DNA of 64,000 nt from assembly GCA_038380795.1 (NCBI GenBank), contig CM076265.1:2070001-2134000 (forward strand), read 5' to 3'. This document shows, piece after piece, positions 27,001 to 39,200 of the stretch. The position numbers were made by a program, and so were the translations under genes. The stretch is from Pyrocephalus nanus. Taxonomy: Eukaryota; Chordata; Aves; Passeriformes; Tyrannidae. The notes under the pieces are model-generated. The model searched no databases. It saw only the letters and a list, made by a program, of their open reading frames with translations, and had not been told where the DNA came from. The first letter of the stretch is position 1. Each line of letters begins with the position of its first letter.

Positions 27001-29930
27001 TGCAAGAGAAACAACCTAAAAAATTAATGCACAGGTAAACTTAATTTCTTATTTTATACTGGAATTCTGGTTTGTAGGGGTTTTTTTCTGCTTCAAGATG
27101 ATTCTTAAACAGACTTAGACATCCCTTTATATAACATTGTCAGTTTGAACCAGATTTATTTGTCCAATGAAGTGTGTTTTATCAGAACATTCATTACCCT
27201 TTTTGAACATAGTGGAGTCAAGGATCAGAAAGCAATTTTCCTTCTTTCCTGTTCTCAAAACCATGATTTTTTTTTTTAGTGAGGTTAAGCAGTGCTTTTT
27301 CAAATTCCCTGTGCTTGATGTGTCATCTATCGATGAGTCAAGCCTGTTATGCTGGAACTCTGAATACAAGAATTGTCCCTCACTTTGAAAACTTTTCTAA
27401 AAGGAATTCTTTATTGTTTCTATAGGGGAACTTGAAATAAGCTTTCCTTTTATTCGTAGGTGTCATGGCCATACACACTGATACAAGGTGTTGACTTTGT
27501 ATTGCAGGCTCTTCAAATATTCATGCTTGCACCATGATTGCATTGCCTAACCAGCTCTTTTTTTGAAAGACTAAAGCTACTACATCAACATGAACAGACT
27601 GGAATTTCTTTGCATTTTTAGAAACATCTGCTCTGCATGTCACTGTGTAACATATCTATATATTTACTGTAAAAGAAATTAAGGTGTCACTTCGCTGCCA
27701 AAAACTTAAGCATGTACAGGACAGCACTATTTTTGACACACTGCAGATGGAGTGCTTTAAAAAGGACAGTTTAGCCTTTGCAGCCACACATAATGGATGT
27801 ATACCCAGATAAAAACAGCTCCATGGAGTGAATGTTTAGTCTGCCTTTCTGCTTTTCACTAAATTTTACTTCTAACAGCTGCTTTCTAGTTCACATGAAA
27901 ACACTACTGATAATTGAGGGAAGAGCTCTGCATCTAAAACGTGAATCATGTTCTTCTTACTGACCAGCTCAGCCCCCTTCTGTGATACATGGGAGTTTGA
28001 ATTCACAGGTCCAAATATTATCCCAGGATAATATTTTCATGAGACAGTGGTAGGTTGGCAGGGGTACCCTTTTTGACTCTTACTATGAAACTGTGCAATT
28101 ATGTAAAGGAGCATATAATATTCACAGGGAGAGAAGAAAAAAAGCAGGAGGGTGAGACCCTGCATAGTGATTACAACTTTTAGCTACAGCATTTGTGATT
28201 TCTAGAAGCTCTTACATCCTTTAGCTTTTTTAGAGCATAAAAGAGCAGTGGAGAACACTGGAAAGCCTATGGAAATGCTCAAGGACTGGCATGCATTAGG
28301 AGACTCCAGTGGAAAAGAAGAGCAGGAAGGGAAGATTTGTCAGTCCTCCAAGATACCCATTTCATGGCTACTGGAGAGGCAGTGGTGAAAATGAGGTATT
28401 TTTGGTTTTGTCTGACCCACCTCTTAATTTCCCACACTCTGCCCCTTCTCAATGAACATTTTTGTTCTCAGGATAGTCCAAATGCAAGAGGAACTGCTCG
28501 TCTCACTTATGTTATTATTTTTAATTATTCTGTTAACCTAAACTGTCACTGAAAAAAACCCCCACATCTATTTAGCATCATCTGAAAAGTTGAATTGATT
28601 CAGGAGATGGTCTGCAATATCTAAAAAAAAAAAATAAATCCCAGTCTCAAAGTTTCAGAACGTACACGTACCCACCACTGTAAGGTATATTGGAGTAAGT
28701 AGCTAAGTATCTCAATGACTGTTGTTTGGAGGAGAATTCTTAAGAAGGAAAGAGAGATATCTCAGCATGGAGGTTCTCCTGTCCTCTTTTACTGTCATAG
28801 CTACAAGTAAGAGCCAAAGATCAATCCAGTTTTAAACGTAGCTCCACTGCCTGCCAACTGCATGTGAAGCGCCATGACTGGCATTTCCTGCATATGCTCG
28901 TTCTTTTTGTCTCCCTTGCAAAAAAACCAGGCAGAGAAGTTGCTGCTAAATAGCACAAGACATTCTCTCTCCTCAGTGCCTGAGCAATCTGTCTCTGTGG
29001 TCTTCCCAGCCTCCATGAGCCCAAGGGTTTGGAAAATAAAAATATCAAGCAAACCCAGCTAAATCAAATTGTACAGAACAAAGCAGAGTCAGAGCTCTGG
29101 CTGGCCCTCATCATTCAGAAGCACAGCACTGTGAGAAAATAAATGCTTCTCACAACTGACAATCTTTTACTTTCATTTTTCTCTCAATAAATAATATTGA
29201 GTTCGTGTAGATTTTTTTTTTTTTTTTTAGGATGAAGAAGGATGAAGCAAAATTAAGTGGCATTGAACAGCAAAACATCACTTTAACTAAGCAGCAGGAT
29301 GTTGAGATCTTTGCTGAAAGCTTATCTGAACTACTGGAAGCTCCTTGACTCTGCAAAACAGTGCAATACCTTTTAAAGCAGGTCAAATATCAGGCACTTC
29401 AGTTGCCAGGAATTTCCCATCAGCAAAAAGAAGGGATGGGGAAGAAAGAAGCTCTTCCATCTTTCCCAAACCTAGGAAAGGCTGGTGCTACAGTCAGGTG
29501 ACAGTTAGGGGGATTGCATATTGTTTTGGATACATTTTCCTTCTGTCAAGTTTAATTATATACCATTTTTTTTTAAATATAAGTAGATTCTGTTCAATTT
29601 AAGCAGAACCTGTGCCTAGATTCCAAAGTATTCTGCAAATGCAGTGTCATGCATGCTTATGAAAATCCTTATGGACCACTATGTGCATAGAATATATAAT
29701 TTCATGTACACATACAGATTATTTCCACCACTTTCATGGACACATCTCTAAGTGTCTGCCGGAAAAAACCATAATATTTGGACATAATTTATTAGCTGGA
29801 CAATTATACAAATTGTATATTTGTATTTCAAATGAGTCCCATATTTTTTTCTACATTCTGTGTAATATTTGATCAACTCATTAAGAAACATGAAGATTAA
29901 AATTCAGGAGGGTCTGGATGCATGCCTGTT
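24046..29930. other. AT-rich noncoding DNA, no gene seen
   Basis: Nearly 5.9 kb without a supported gene. It holds a 20-bp perfect palindrome (24515-24534), a T18 run (25558-25575) and a T run near 29211-29230. The stretch 25440-25800 is less homopolymeric, with several CpGs and AT-rich factor-site-like words, and could be a conserved noncoding block, but this is untested. Open frames near 25.8-26.1 and 28.8-29.6 kb show no recognisable domains. Confidence 0.5.
24515..24534. repeat. Perfect 20-bp palindrome
   Basis: ATGCAAGAAATTTCTTGCAT is identical to its own reverse complement with no spacer. Each half contains ATGCAA-type words resembling the left half of an octamer site or a C/EBP half-site, but no binding protein can be assigned from sequence alone. 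Confidence 0.9.
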
Positions 29931-30490
29931 ACACTTAATTAGTGATTGCTGGGAAAAGGAGCTGAGAATTACCATACTGCATAATGGCAAAGATCTACAC
30001 AGCAATGAAAATATTCTGCACACAGTGTTTTAATTTGATTCACTGTCTTTGGTAAACTTAAACAGGTGAAGCAAAATGCAGCATTTTGCATTATGTCAGG
30101 GCTTAATTTCAGTGTTTTTAATTTATAAATGCTACAAGTCATTTAAAGAAAGGAGAAATTGTCATAGCAGAAAGGTGCAATGTTACAGATTTTTTACAGC
30201 CATGCCGTAATGGCTTCAGTCTATATTAAATATTTAAACATGCATAACATACATTAAAAAAATTGACAGAGCTGCAGAGGAGAGAAACGGAGCACTTTTG
30301 GTATCAAGATTTCAGATGCAATACAGGGCATGAAAGCAAAGTAACTGAGTAAGGGGTGAATCATCCTGCTAAGATGCTGAGAACGTTCAAAGGGTTAAGG
30401 ATGGCAAATCACATTTTGTTGCTATGTGCAGCAAGGATAAAAATCTCCTGGAACCCCCTTTAATAGGTGAAAGGTGGTCTGAGCCAAAAC
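29931..30490. other. Candidate conserved noncoding block
   Basis: About 560 bp with no long homopolymers until its right side. It has dense homeodomain-like and POU-like words (TTAATTAGTGATT near 29936, several ATGCAAAA/GCATTTTGCAT-like words near 30075-30095) and a few retained CpGs. It contains no ORF, splice pattern or repeat match. The texture resembles developmental enhancers in vertebrate gene deserts. This is inference from texture alone, as conservation cannot be seen in one sequence. Confidence 0.2.
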
Positions 30491-31810
30491 GCACACACTG
30501 ACGTCCAACCCTTCCCCAGAGAATCAATGATGTTTTTTTGTGTGTGATCAATGTAATATTCCACAGCTAAATTTAGGGACTCTGCATCCTATGAAAATGG
30601 CACCTCTCCATGACTAATTAACAATAAAAAAAAATTGTGGTCATCTACAGGTTTAATTATTTAATCTGCAAGGTTTTGATTCACTTAAATCTTATTTACT
30701 AAGGAGCGAAGAGTATATGGAATAGACAAAAAAAAAAAAAAAAAGAAGAAGCAGCATTGCTAATGCTGTTTATTCAGAAGGCATTCTGTAATTTTCCCTA
30801 GTCAGCTTGTAAGATTACACCATCTTTGCTGTTAACTTCCCTAACCCAAGCAAGATACAGTGTGAGACAGACTGCTAATAATTTTCACTGTCTCAGCGTA
30901 CTCTTTGGTTAAATCCCAAACTCTGTCTACAGAGCTGCTCCTTTTCATTTTGGAATTTTTAAAGACTTCTTTCAGTAGCGGAGAGATCATAAGATTCGGT
31001 GTTTGATTTTGATGTGTTAGAAGAAAGCTAAAAAGTTGAAAAACATACCTTGAGCCACGGTGGCAGTAACTGGTTTCAGGCAATATTTTACTGAGCAAAC
31101 AAACCTTTACAGCCAGGTTCACTCTCTTTTCAGCACTGGTACTGCATCTGCATGTTTACAAGTCATGGGGGTGATTGGTACCTGTTGGTCCACCAAAGTC
31201 AGAGGGAATTTTGTCTGATATCGGGGGGAGGGGGGCAGATTTCACTTTTAATAATTGATTTAGCACACAGGCTGGAGTATTTGCAGTGATGTTGTGGATG
31301 GGTATTGTGCAAAGGATGAAACATGGAAAAAAAACCACTCTCACCAGAGAAGCTCTTCTAGGAGCCATCAGCATTGTGAGCCCTGTCTTCTCCAAGCACT
31401 CTGAAAATTCTTGCTTACACGCTATTTCTCTGCCCAAAAATACATTAAAAAATTGTTTAAATGAAGATTTAAGGAAGAAACAGACCTGAAACTCAGGGAA
31501 TAAGATGGAATTCAGTTCTCACCTCTGACACTAGATTATTCTAAAATCATAAGCAAACCCATATGGCTTGATTTAGAAATGCTACTAAGAGAAATTAGCA
31601 CATGAAAAGATTTTTGAGAGTCTTGCAATTCATACCAGGCTGAGAAAAATACCTCATGAAAATCCACTTTTTGAAATATATTCTTCATTCTTCCTTGCAT
31701 TTTTCCCCTTAACCTTACCCCCACTTGTAAGACGGAAAAATGAAGATGCACTATAAAAATGAATATTTAAGTATCAAGTATTGCTCTTAGTATCACAAAT
31801 GTGATTGTGC
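30491..31810. other. Noncoding DNA, no gene seen
   Basis: Holds an A17 run at 30728-30744 and a G-rich patch at 31223-31236 (G6-A-G6). Two minus-strand frames of 93 aa (30841-31122 and 31156-31437) lack any recognisable domain or start context and are not called. Confidence 0.5.
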
Positions 31811-31913
31811 ATTCAAATATTTTAAGGGTGGGTGTCAAGAAAATGGGACCAGACTTAGATGATCTCCAAAAGGTCCCTTGCAACCCCAGACATTCTGGGA
31901 TTTGGTGATTCTC
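31811..31913 (+). mobile_element. CR1 LINE 3' remnant with internal deletion
   Basis: The left half reads TTTAAGGGTGGGTGTCAAGAAAATGGGACCAGACT, the CR1 segment that normally lies about 250-300 bp before the end. The right half reads TAGATGATCTCCAAAAGGTCCC..CAACCCCAGACATTCTGGGATTTGGTGATTCT, which is the CR1 terminus. They join directly near 31853-31856, so the intervening 3' UTR is deleted. The shared trinucleotide ACT at both break points of the remembered consensus suggests a microhomology deletion. The longest runs quoted here are paraphrased by position: left half 31821-31855, right half 31856-31913. Confidence 0.8.
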
Positions 31914-34900
31914 TAATATTTAATCTATTGCTGTAGTAATTACCATATCATGCAGAAGTTCATTAGGGATAAATGTCATATGATATAGGGATTATTTTGG
32001 AATAGTTTGGATGTTAAGCTTACATTCAGAAGCGTTTTTGTAGGAAGAAGCCTACGCTGGCAAATAGAACAAATTTTCAAGAACCAATTAATCTATATGT
32101 GGGCAAAGAAAATGATAATTTGTCCAAAACCTGCAGAAAAGTCCTATTTGTGTGATTCCAGGGTGCCCTTGAGGTTCAGGCAGAGAATTCTCCTCCAAAC
32201 AGAGAAGTCTGCAGTATTATCATGCTCCCTTTTACCTACTATGCTTTGGATTAAAGACAAAAGTTTGTGTAAATGTTTGTATTATCACACAAAATATGGA
32301 TCTTGTGATCTTATTAGGCAAGTGTAAAGAAACAAACATTGAAAACATATTCCTATTGCAATGGGCACATAAACAAATGCCTTCTTAGACCACTCAGCTC
32401 TGCTTACGTAGAGAAAACAAGAGGTACAGCTGTCAGGATGATTGTGATCCCTTCTAATCTCTGCTGAAAAGTGTTAGGACTCATTGTCACCAGCTTTCTC
32501 CACCATCCCCCCCTCACAGACAGGCTCCAGATACCAACATTTCTTCATAAATAAAGTTTCAGGGCCATTTTACAACCACATGCCCTTCAGATGGAGGAAA
32601 AAAAAAAAAAAAAAAGAAAAAGAGAGATATTCCCATATCCCCACTCATACAGTACAAATTTAAAAATTCTGGTTTGTTCCATGAAGAAAGAACATTCACA
32701 GAACTCAGTGCGTCCTTCCTCTCTGCAGAGGGTTTTCTATTACATTTTAAAACAAATTGTAGTGACTGAAAGGCCCAGAAGCCTCAGTGTTTGGAGGGAG
32801 CAAACACTGTTAATGTCACTGTATCCAAGGGGTTACTGAGCATTGTGAACTCTTGATTATCCCACAGTAAAATAAAGAAGACATTTCTATTTCACTTGAA
32901 CATGCTTGGGTTTTTTAAGTCCTAGGCACAAAATAGGGTACAGTCAAATTTCTGCAAAGGTCAGCTATGTCTAATTGGGAATGCCCACTGCAATTTAACC
33001 TATTAAATTGATGTGTCCTACCAACGACAGGCAAAAAATCCCAAGCAAATCACCCAAACTCAACTCAACTTCCCAAAACTCCCAAACCATTAAAAATACA
33101 CTAAAAAAATCTTTCCAGGCCCGTTATGATCCCAGATCCCATGCTAGGGAAGTTAAGACACTATCTCTGATACTGTGATGCAAAGAATGAAGACCAGAGG
33201 GACAGATAGAAAACTCATTTGGGGGAACTAACACACTCAACTCCATTCCAAGAAAAAAAAAAAAAGAAGGCTGGGAGTGGTGGCAGACCTACAAGAACAT
33301 CTACAGTTGAAACACTGGAAGGCAGCACTTCCATTTGATAACTTTGCTGGAAGTTTCTAGCTGGCAGAATTTGGGCTGTATTTAGTCAGCTCTCAACCGT
33401 GTTTTTTTGCTATACACAGTGATAAAGGCCGACATAATGAAAGCAAAATTAAGTAAACTGCAAATCCTGTGGGCATTTTTTTTTTTTTCAGGTGTTTACT
33501 CATTCAATGCCCCCTCAGGCCCAAATGCTGGCCCATTATTCCCAGGGGTGCTCTGTTTCGAATCAGTGACACAGAGACAGGGAAAGGTTACTCAAACTGT
33601 GCAGAACCTGGTTCTGGGGCAAATTATTCTCCCATATGTTCAATATCTTTAGAAGAAAATAGTCCAGGCAAGGCCTATCTATTTATGTTTAACATTTCTG
33701 AAGCAATTTGGAATCCAGCTGAAGTAACAGGTGACTGCATTAGGAGAAGCAAAAAAAAAAAAAACAAAAAAACAACGAAAGACCAAACACGATCACGAGC
33801 TATTTTTCAGATGACTCTGTCTTGCATGTTCCTGACAAAGCCTGGGCAGCTTTCAGGGGATGTATTATGTCTGTACAGGGAACAAGGCTCTTGTCCACTG
33901 AAGTGATGCTTTATCTGAATCAAATAGGAATATGTGGGCTGAAAACTGAAATAGTTGAGAAGTGGAAAACCGAAGGACAACACAGGTAGGCAACTTCCAA
34001 GGTCACAAGCAACAAGCTTCTGGTGGAGGTGGAAGGCTTTTTAATCACTGCACAAGAGACAGTAAGGAGAATATCTGTCTATGGAGTATGAGGGCTCACT
34101 GCTCTGCCCTGGGCTTCCATGCTGCTAACAGGAAAAATCAGTCATGAAAACAGACCAGCTGCTGGCACAAAACCAATAACACTTCCTCTCTTTTCACAGG
34201 TGATACAATCCACTCTTCCTTTCCTCAGATTAGTTTTTCTAAATGCATTCCATTTCCATTTAATAGGTTCGATGGAAAACTACGCAAGCCTTGCATAAAC
34301 AATACTTTTAAACAGTCATGGAAATGTCACTTCTATTTTTCCCTCAAGACAAGTTATTTCCCTAGTGTGCATAAACTTTCTGGAAGATGGACTTCAGACC
34401 TGCTTTTAGGATTTTTGGAAAACAGTGAAGAAACACTTAAGGAAGTGAAGGACTAAGGGAACTTTAGTCACATGATTAGTAGCAGCCAGGAAATTTCATG
34501 TTTTGAACTGTTCCCTGACCTAGAGTTGAATTTACTGTGTCCATAGAAGATGAGAGCACAACACCACATGCAGAAATTAATGCGAATGCATGATGCATCT
34601 TTGCTCCCTTATTCTGAGAATCCCTTTCCCACCCTACCTCAACGTTTCCTTTTCTGAGAGACTGAGAGGCAGAAGGAATTCAGCAGAACATTTCTGGCTG
34701 TGGGGACACGACGAATCTGGCCCTGTACTTGCGTCACACTGCTAGCACAAAAAAACCCCTCACTGCTGCTGACCAAATGTCATTTGTGGCTTGCAGAGTG
34801 TAAGTGCAATTCCCTGTTAACAATGCATGATTACTTGTTCCTGGCTTCATTACCCGTGGATGCTAACGATGTATGGATTGACCAGTTCTGCCCTTGAAGG

Positions 34901-36143
34901 ATACCTAAGGCCCTCCTGTAAATAAATTAAGTGAGATGCAAATAAAAAAGCCCCAAGCCTAAACCAGTTTGTGAAAGATTGCTTGCAAGTGTTCCATTCG
35001 TACTTTTCTCACTGCAGGCAACCAGGGTGTGAAGCAGGTAAGAAGTCAAGCAAGCTCTTGACGTCAGTTATTCCTCATTTGGAACAATTTTAAACAATCT
35101 TTGACTTATGTTCATATGCTGATCATTGATTAAGCCCCAGGGATGTTTCCTCTGGTGTTTCTTTGCCTTTATTACTATAAACAATGTAGTACTTTTCCAA
35201 ACCGCTCGGTTTCAGACTCTGTGAATGGTCTGTTAATAAATGCAGCCTCATATTTTTTTTGTTTCTCAGTAATACCTAGAAGACAGCTGATTTTCTGACA
35301 AGCTCTGGGTCTATGAAACACTCATGGTTATCAGCAATAAGTCATTAGTTGCACCCGAACATTAGAATTTATGCACAAGGAGTATTTAATTGCTCTAACA
35401 GAATGATCAATTTTTGTGTTTCTCCATAGAGTTGCACATTACTCACTTGGCATTTTCAGTTAAATGAATGTGTTCACTTAAAATAAATAGTAAGGAAAAA
35501 AACAATAGCCAACACAGAGGCTTAATAATCAAGTGGCGTGCTTAGAGCCATAACTAAGGGACTTCTGATGTTACAAGAACCCACTGATGCCTGCTTTCAT
35601 GCACACAGCACCCACAGTGGTTTTAGACAGAATTAATTTCTCCCGGTGTCTTTTATTAAAAGCAAAGGAAGGCTCCAGTTCACAGATTAATAACCTGTGA
35701 GTTATCATTTCAGCTGCTTTCTGTGAATATTGCATGTGTGTGCCTGGATTTAATGTTTCTTCATATCAGGGAACCCAGTATCATATCAGGGGCTGCTCAA
35801 GTTTTCTTTTCAGCCTTTCCCCACACCCTTTCCAAAAGCCACTGCTGTGTCTTGCTACCACCCACTGAAAGCCTTACCTTGCCTGATGACAATTGTTTTT
35901 CAGGGCAAAGTCACTGCAATAAGTGCTGCATCTCAACTGGGGGAAGTCTGAGAGCTTTCTCAGAGGGAAGGTGGGAAAAGGTAGTATTCCCAAACCTGGG
36001 GGTGGCAGGAGGGGAGCAGGTCTGAAACAGCAGAAAGTGCAGGTGAGTTGTTTGGCCCCTCTGTTTAGAAGCCACCAACCAGACTATCAACCTTATTCTT
36101 CTGATTTCCAATTAATTACCATTCTTCACAGAAAGCATGTAAT
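31914..36143. other. AT-rich noncoding DNA, no gene seen
   Basis: No supported gene. It contains an A run near 32599-32615 and an A/C-rich block at 33031-33090. A 145-aa frame at 33469-33906 follows a splice-acceptor-like T13-CAG at 33480-33494, but it has no recognisable domain, passes through a poly(A) and is not called. The rest appears single-copy. Confidence 0.5.
33031..33090. repeat. A/C-rich low-complexity block
   Basis: About 60 bp dominated by A and C with CCCAAA, CAACTC and CCCAAAC words. It is the complement type of the G/T-rich blocks and weaker than the one near 11.5 kb. Confidence 0.6.
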
Positions 36144-36283
36144 GTTGGGTTGGGTTTTTGTTTGGCTTTTTTTGTGTGTGTGTGTGGTGGTTTATTTGTT
36201 TGTTTGCTTTGTGGGGGTTTGTGTGTTGGTTGGTTGGTTTGGGAGGTTTCTTTGTTTTTTTGTTTGGGTTTTTTTTCTGGGTG
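36144..36283. repeat. G/T-rich low-complexity block with (TG)n and (GGTT)n
   Basis: About 140 bp nearly free of A and C. It contains GGGTTGGGTTT, a (GT)n core near 36174-36187, (TTTG)n near 36192-36208 and (GGTT)n near 36224-36239. The 213-aa frame at 35923-36564 spans it and owes its length to this bias, with Val, Phe, Cys, Leu and Gly runs. It is not a gene. Confidence 0.9.
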
Positions 36284-39200
36284 ATTATATATTCAGTGCA
36301 TCTTTAACTGAGAATGGCCCAGCAGAACCAACTAATTATGAAAATTGGTTCAATTGCATCAAATGCCTGTTTCTGCCATTTCCATCCACAGAAAAAAGAC
36401 CCCACATTTCAATGTTCTCTTCTGTGAGTTTAAGAAAATTCTTATTTTTTTTTATTCATGAGCTATCACAGGCACCAACTGAGAACGATACAATGCAGAG
36501 CACTGCACAACTACCAGTTAGCAGACTGGCAGTCACATATTTCTGTGGCCAGGTCACACAGTAACATGATCAATCTATTATCAGCTAGGCCTGAACCTTT
36601 CATGAGGATCATGAAGCACAGCCTTTCTATTCTAGTCGTTTATTGCTGTTGTTCCTTGCTTGTCTCAGACATGTTCTAAACAAGAAGGAAAGCCCTTAAG
36701 TTTCTTCACACATCTTTTTCTGTCTGAAAGGTGTTGGAGCGTTAAGTAACTACTGCTAGGAGAGTTCAGGACAAGCATTTTTGATGACAACAATTGTTAC
36801 AAGATCTGAATATTGCATTCAGGGTACGATGGCCCTCTGACCCCACACAGGAGCAGGTGGATGTCACAGGGGTATAGGACACCACGGAGAGCCCGTGATG
36901 GTAATTACTGGGTGATCTCTCTGTCTTTATCTTTTTTCATATTTTCTCCCCCCTGTTCTGCTGAGGAGGGGAATGACAGGGTGGCTTGGTGGGCATCTGG
37001 GCCACGTAAATCCACGACACCCTTTGCCTATCAAGGTACCAACAATTACAGTAGCACAGGTTTGGAGTAAATTCCAAAGTCCCTTTGAGACTAGTAACAC
37101 TTTTTCCAGAGATACAAAGTGCATGCTACTCATATGCCAGCCGTAGCTATTAAGTTGAAAAGATTAACATTTTCAAAGTGTAGACTGAATGATACTATGA
37201 GCTCTAAAGGCTTTCCTTGTGAATGTTTATATGTCAGCTACCTAAGCTGCCCTCCCATCCTACCCCACACACACTTTAAAGGTGAAACAAACTTCGTAGT
37301 AACAACAGAAAATGCCTGGAAGAACTGGGAAGAATTAAAATATAACTACAAGTATATCCAGTGGGAAAACTAACATTTTGAATCACTCCTTTGAGGAAGC
37401 CTGCTTCTCTCAGCTCTTACTGAAGTATTCCTTACAGCTCTTCCTCTTTGCCTTGTTCAAATCATCATTCCTGCTGCAGGAAGGAGAGCGAAATTCTTGC
37501 AGTAAAATAAAAGGCCGTGGACAAGGAATAAAAACAGAAAGAAAATCTCTCTAAGAGCTCTCTCACTGTAGATGAAGCTCACTCTGCACAGAGTAGGGAG
37601 ATGCCTTCCTTCCTCACTTGCTCCCCTTTCCTGTTTCTCACCTCCTGACACTTATTCAAAATATTCTTCTCTGAATGTGCTGAGTTTTATCCTGTGATAT
37701 TTTGTCAGGTGTGTAAATTCCAGCCTACCAAATAAACACAGGATCAAGTCACAGGCAAATTGACTCACAGAGGTAAACACATCTGGGGAGGCTTTACTGA
37801 CAGATTTTTTACTATATTTCTTGATTCGGTGGACCTACATGGAGGTGGACCCAGCATGGAGGGCTGGTAGATACTTTTCTAAAAACCACGTTAGAGCAGT
37901 AACAGGTGCTTCAGCAATGCATGAATTCAAATTTGTGACAGTTTAATGTTGGGTGTGTAGGGACCTGAAAGCTCTTCTCTCCCCTACCCACTGCCCAACA
38001 CAATCTCCAAAAATACTGCTGTGTGTACAGGTAAGTAAACACTCACTGAAAGCAGTAACAGAGGTTAAAAGAGAAAAGCTATTAACATGCAGTGCTACTC
38101 CTACACCAACAGCTGGCAAGCCCTCAGAAAAACATAAATAAAGTAATTAGACACAGAAAAATCTTTAGTGTACTGGTGTCCAACCACGCATTGTGCCACC
38201 TCTTTGATAAGCAAGGGGAAAAGGGAATCAACAAAATTTCACTTTCAGGCATATGACCTATTCACCAGTGAGCTTTATCTAAGTAGCAGGACACCTTTAC
38301 TTATAGCTATGAGCTGATGTACACAAGCATGCTTGGGTGTCCAATTAATTAGATACAAATTCCATCAATTTGTCTGCACCTGTCCTTTTTTTTTTTTTTT
38401 TTTTTTTTTTTCCCCATTCATAAGAGCTCTAAGAGTCTAAAAATTCCCAAAGGAATGTGTGGGAGCTCTCTCTTGTCACCTGTGAAATAATACTCTGATT
38501 GTGAAGTTTTCAATACTTATAAGAGAATACTGAAGACAAGTCACTGAACAAAGCAAGAGCACCTATTAAAATTTAATGGCAGTATTTCTACTCTTGATTT
38601 CAAAAACTTTCAAGGTTTGCATTTCTTGGCAGGTATGCAAGACTAACACCCAACTTTTAGCTAAAAGGGTAAAAATTCTTACTGAATTTGATGCATCAGA
38701 CTGGGGCAAAAGAAGGTAAAAAGGGGGAAGAAGAGTTCTGCAAGATCTAAGAGATGACTACTGCAAGATGACCAACTTCATCAGCAACCATGCATATGGA
38801 TGTATGAACCTGTGTCTACCTCCTTCTGGTGATTTAGAGTTAATTCTGTTCAGGTAGAGGTTGACTTTGTTCACCTCAGTTTCTTCCTTTTCCATTTCAA
38901 CAATCCTATCACAACATGAGCATAGACCAAAGTTGGGTATTTCACTTAAAAGGTACACAGATGAATTGCACAACCATGTTTAGAGAATATTTGGTTTTCA
39001 AAGTAAAGTGCAATGCCAAGGAATTAAAACATAAATGCTGCAGATCAGATGCTGTGCTGTTACACAGTGAGGAAGTTATTAGCATCTTATGAGCAGTGGT
39101 TTTAGATTGGCTGAGGATGTGCCCTGACACAGATTTTAATGATGTATTAGAAGTATAGATGGGAGTATCAAGAACAGTTTCCCAAATTTTGTAAAAGTGA

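Noticed and set aside
33469..33906. 145-aa frame preceded by a splice-acceptor-like T-run plus CAG, with a possible donor near 33729
   Set aside because: It passes through a poly(A) giving a Lys-rich run. The peptide is not recognised and poly(T)-CAG strings are common in this AT-rich DNA. It cannot be called an exon without conservation or RNA data.
35923..36564. 213-aa open frame, the longest in the window
   Set aside because: Its middle third is translated from the G/T-rich repeat and is a run of Val, Phe, Cys, Leu and Gly. No domain, no supporting splice or start context.
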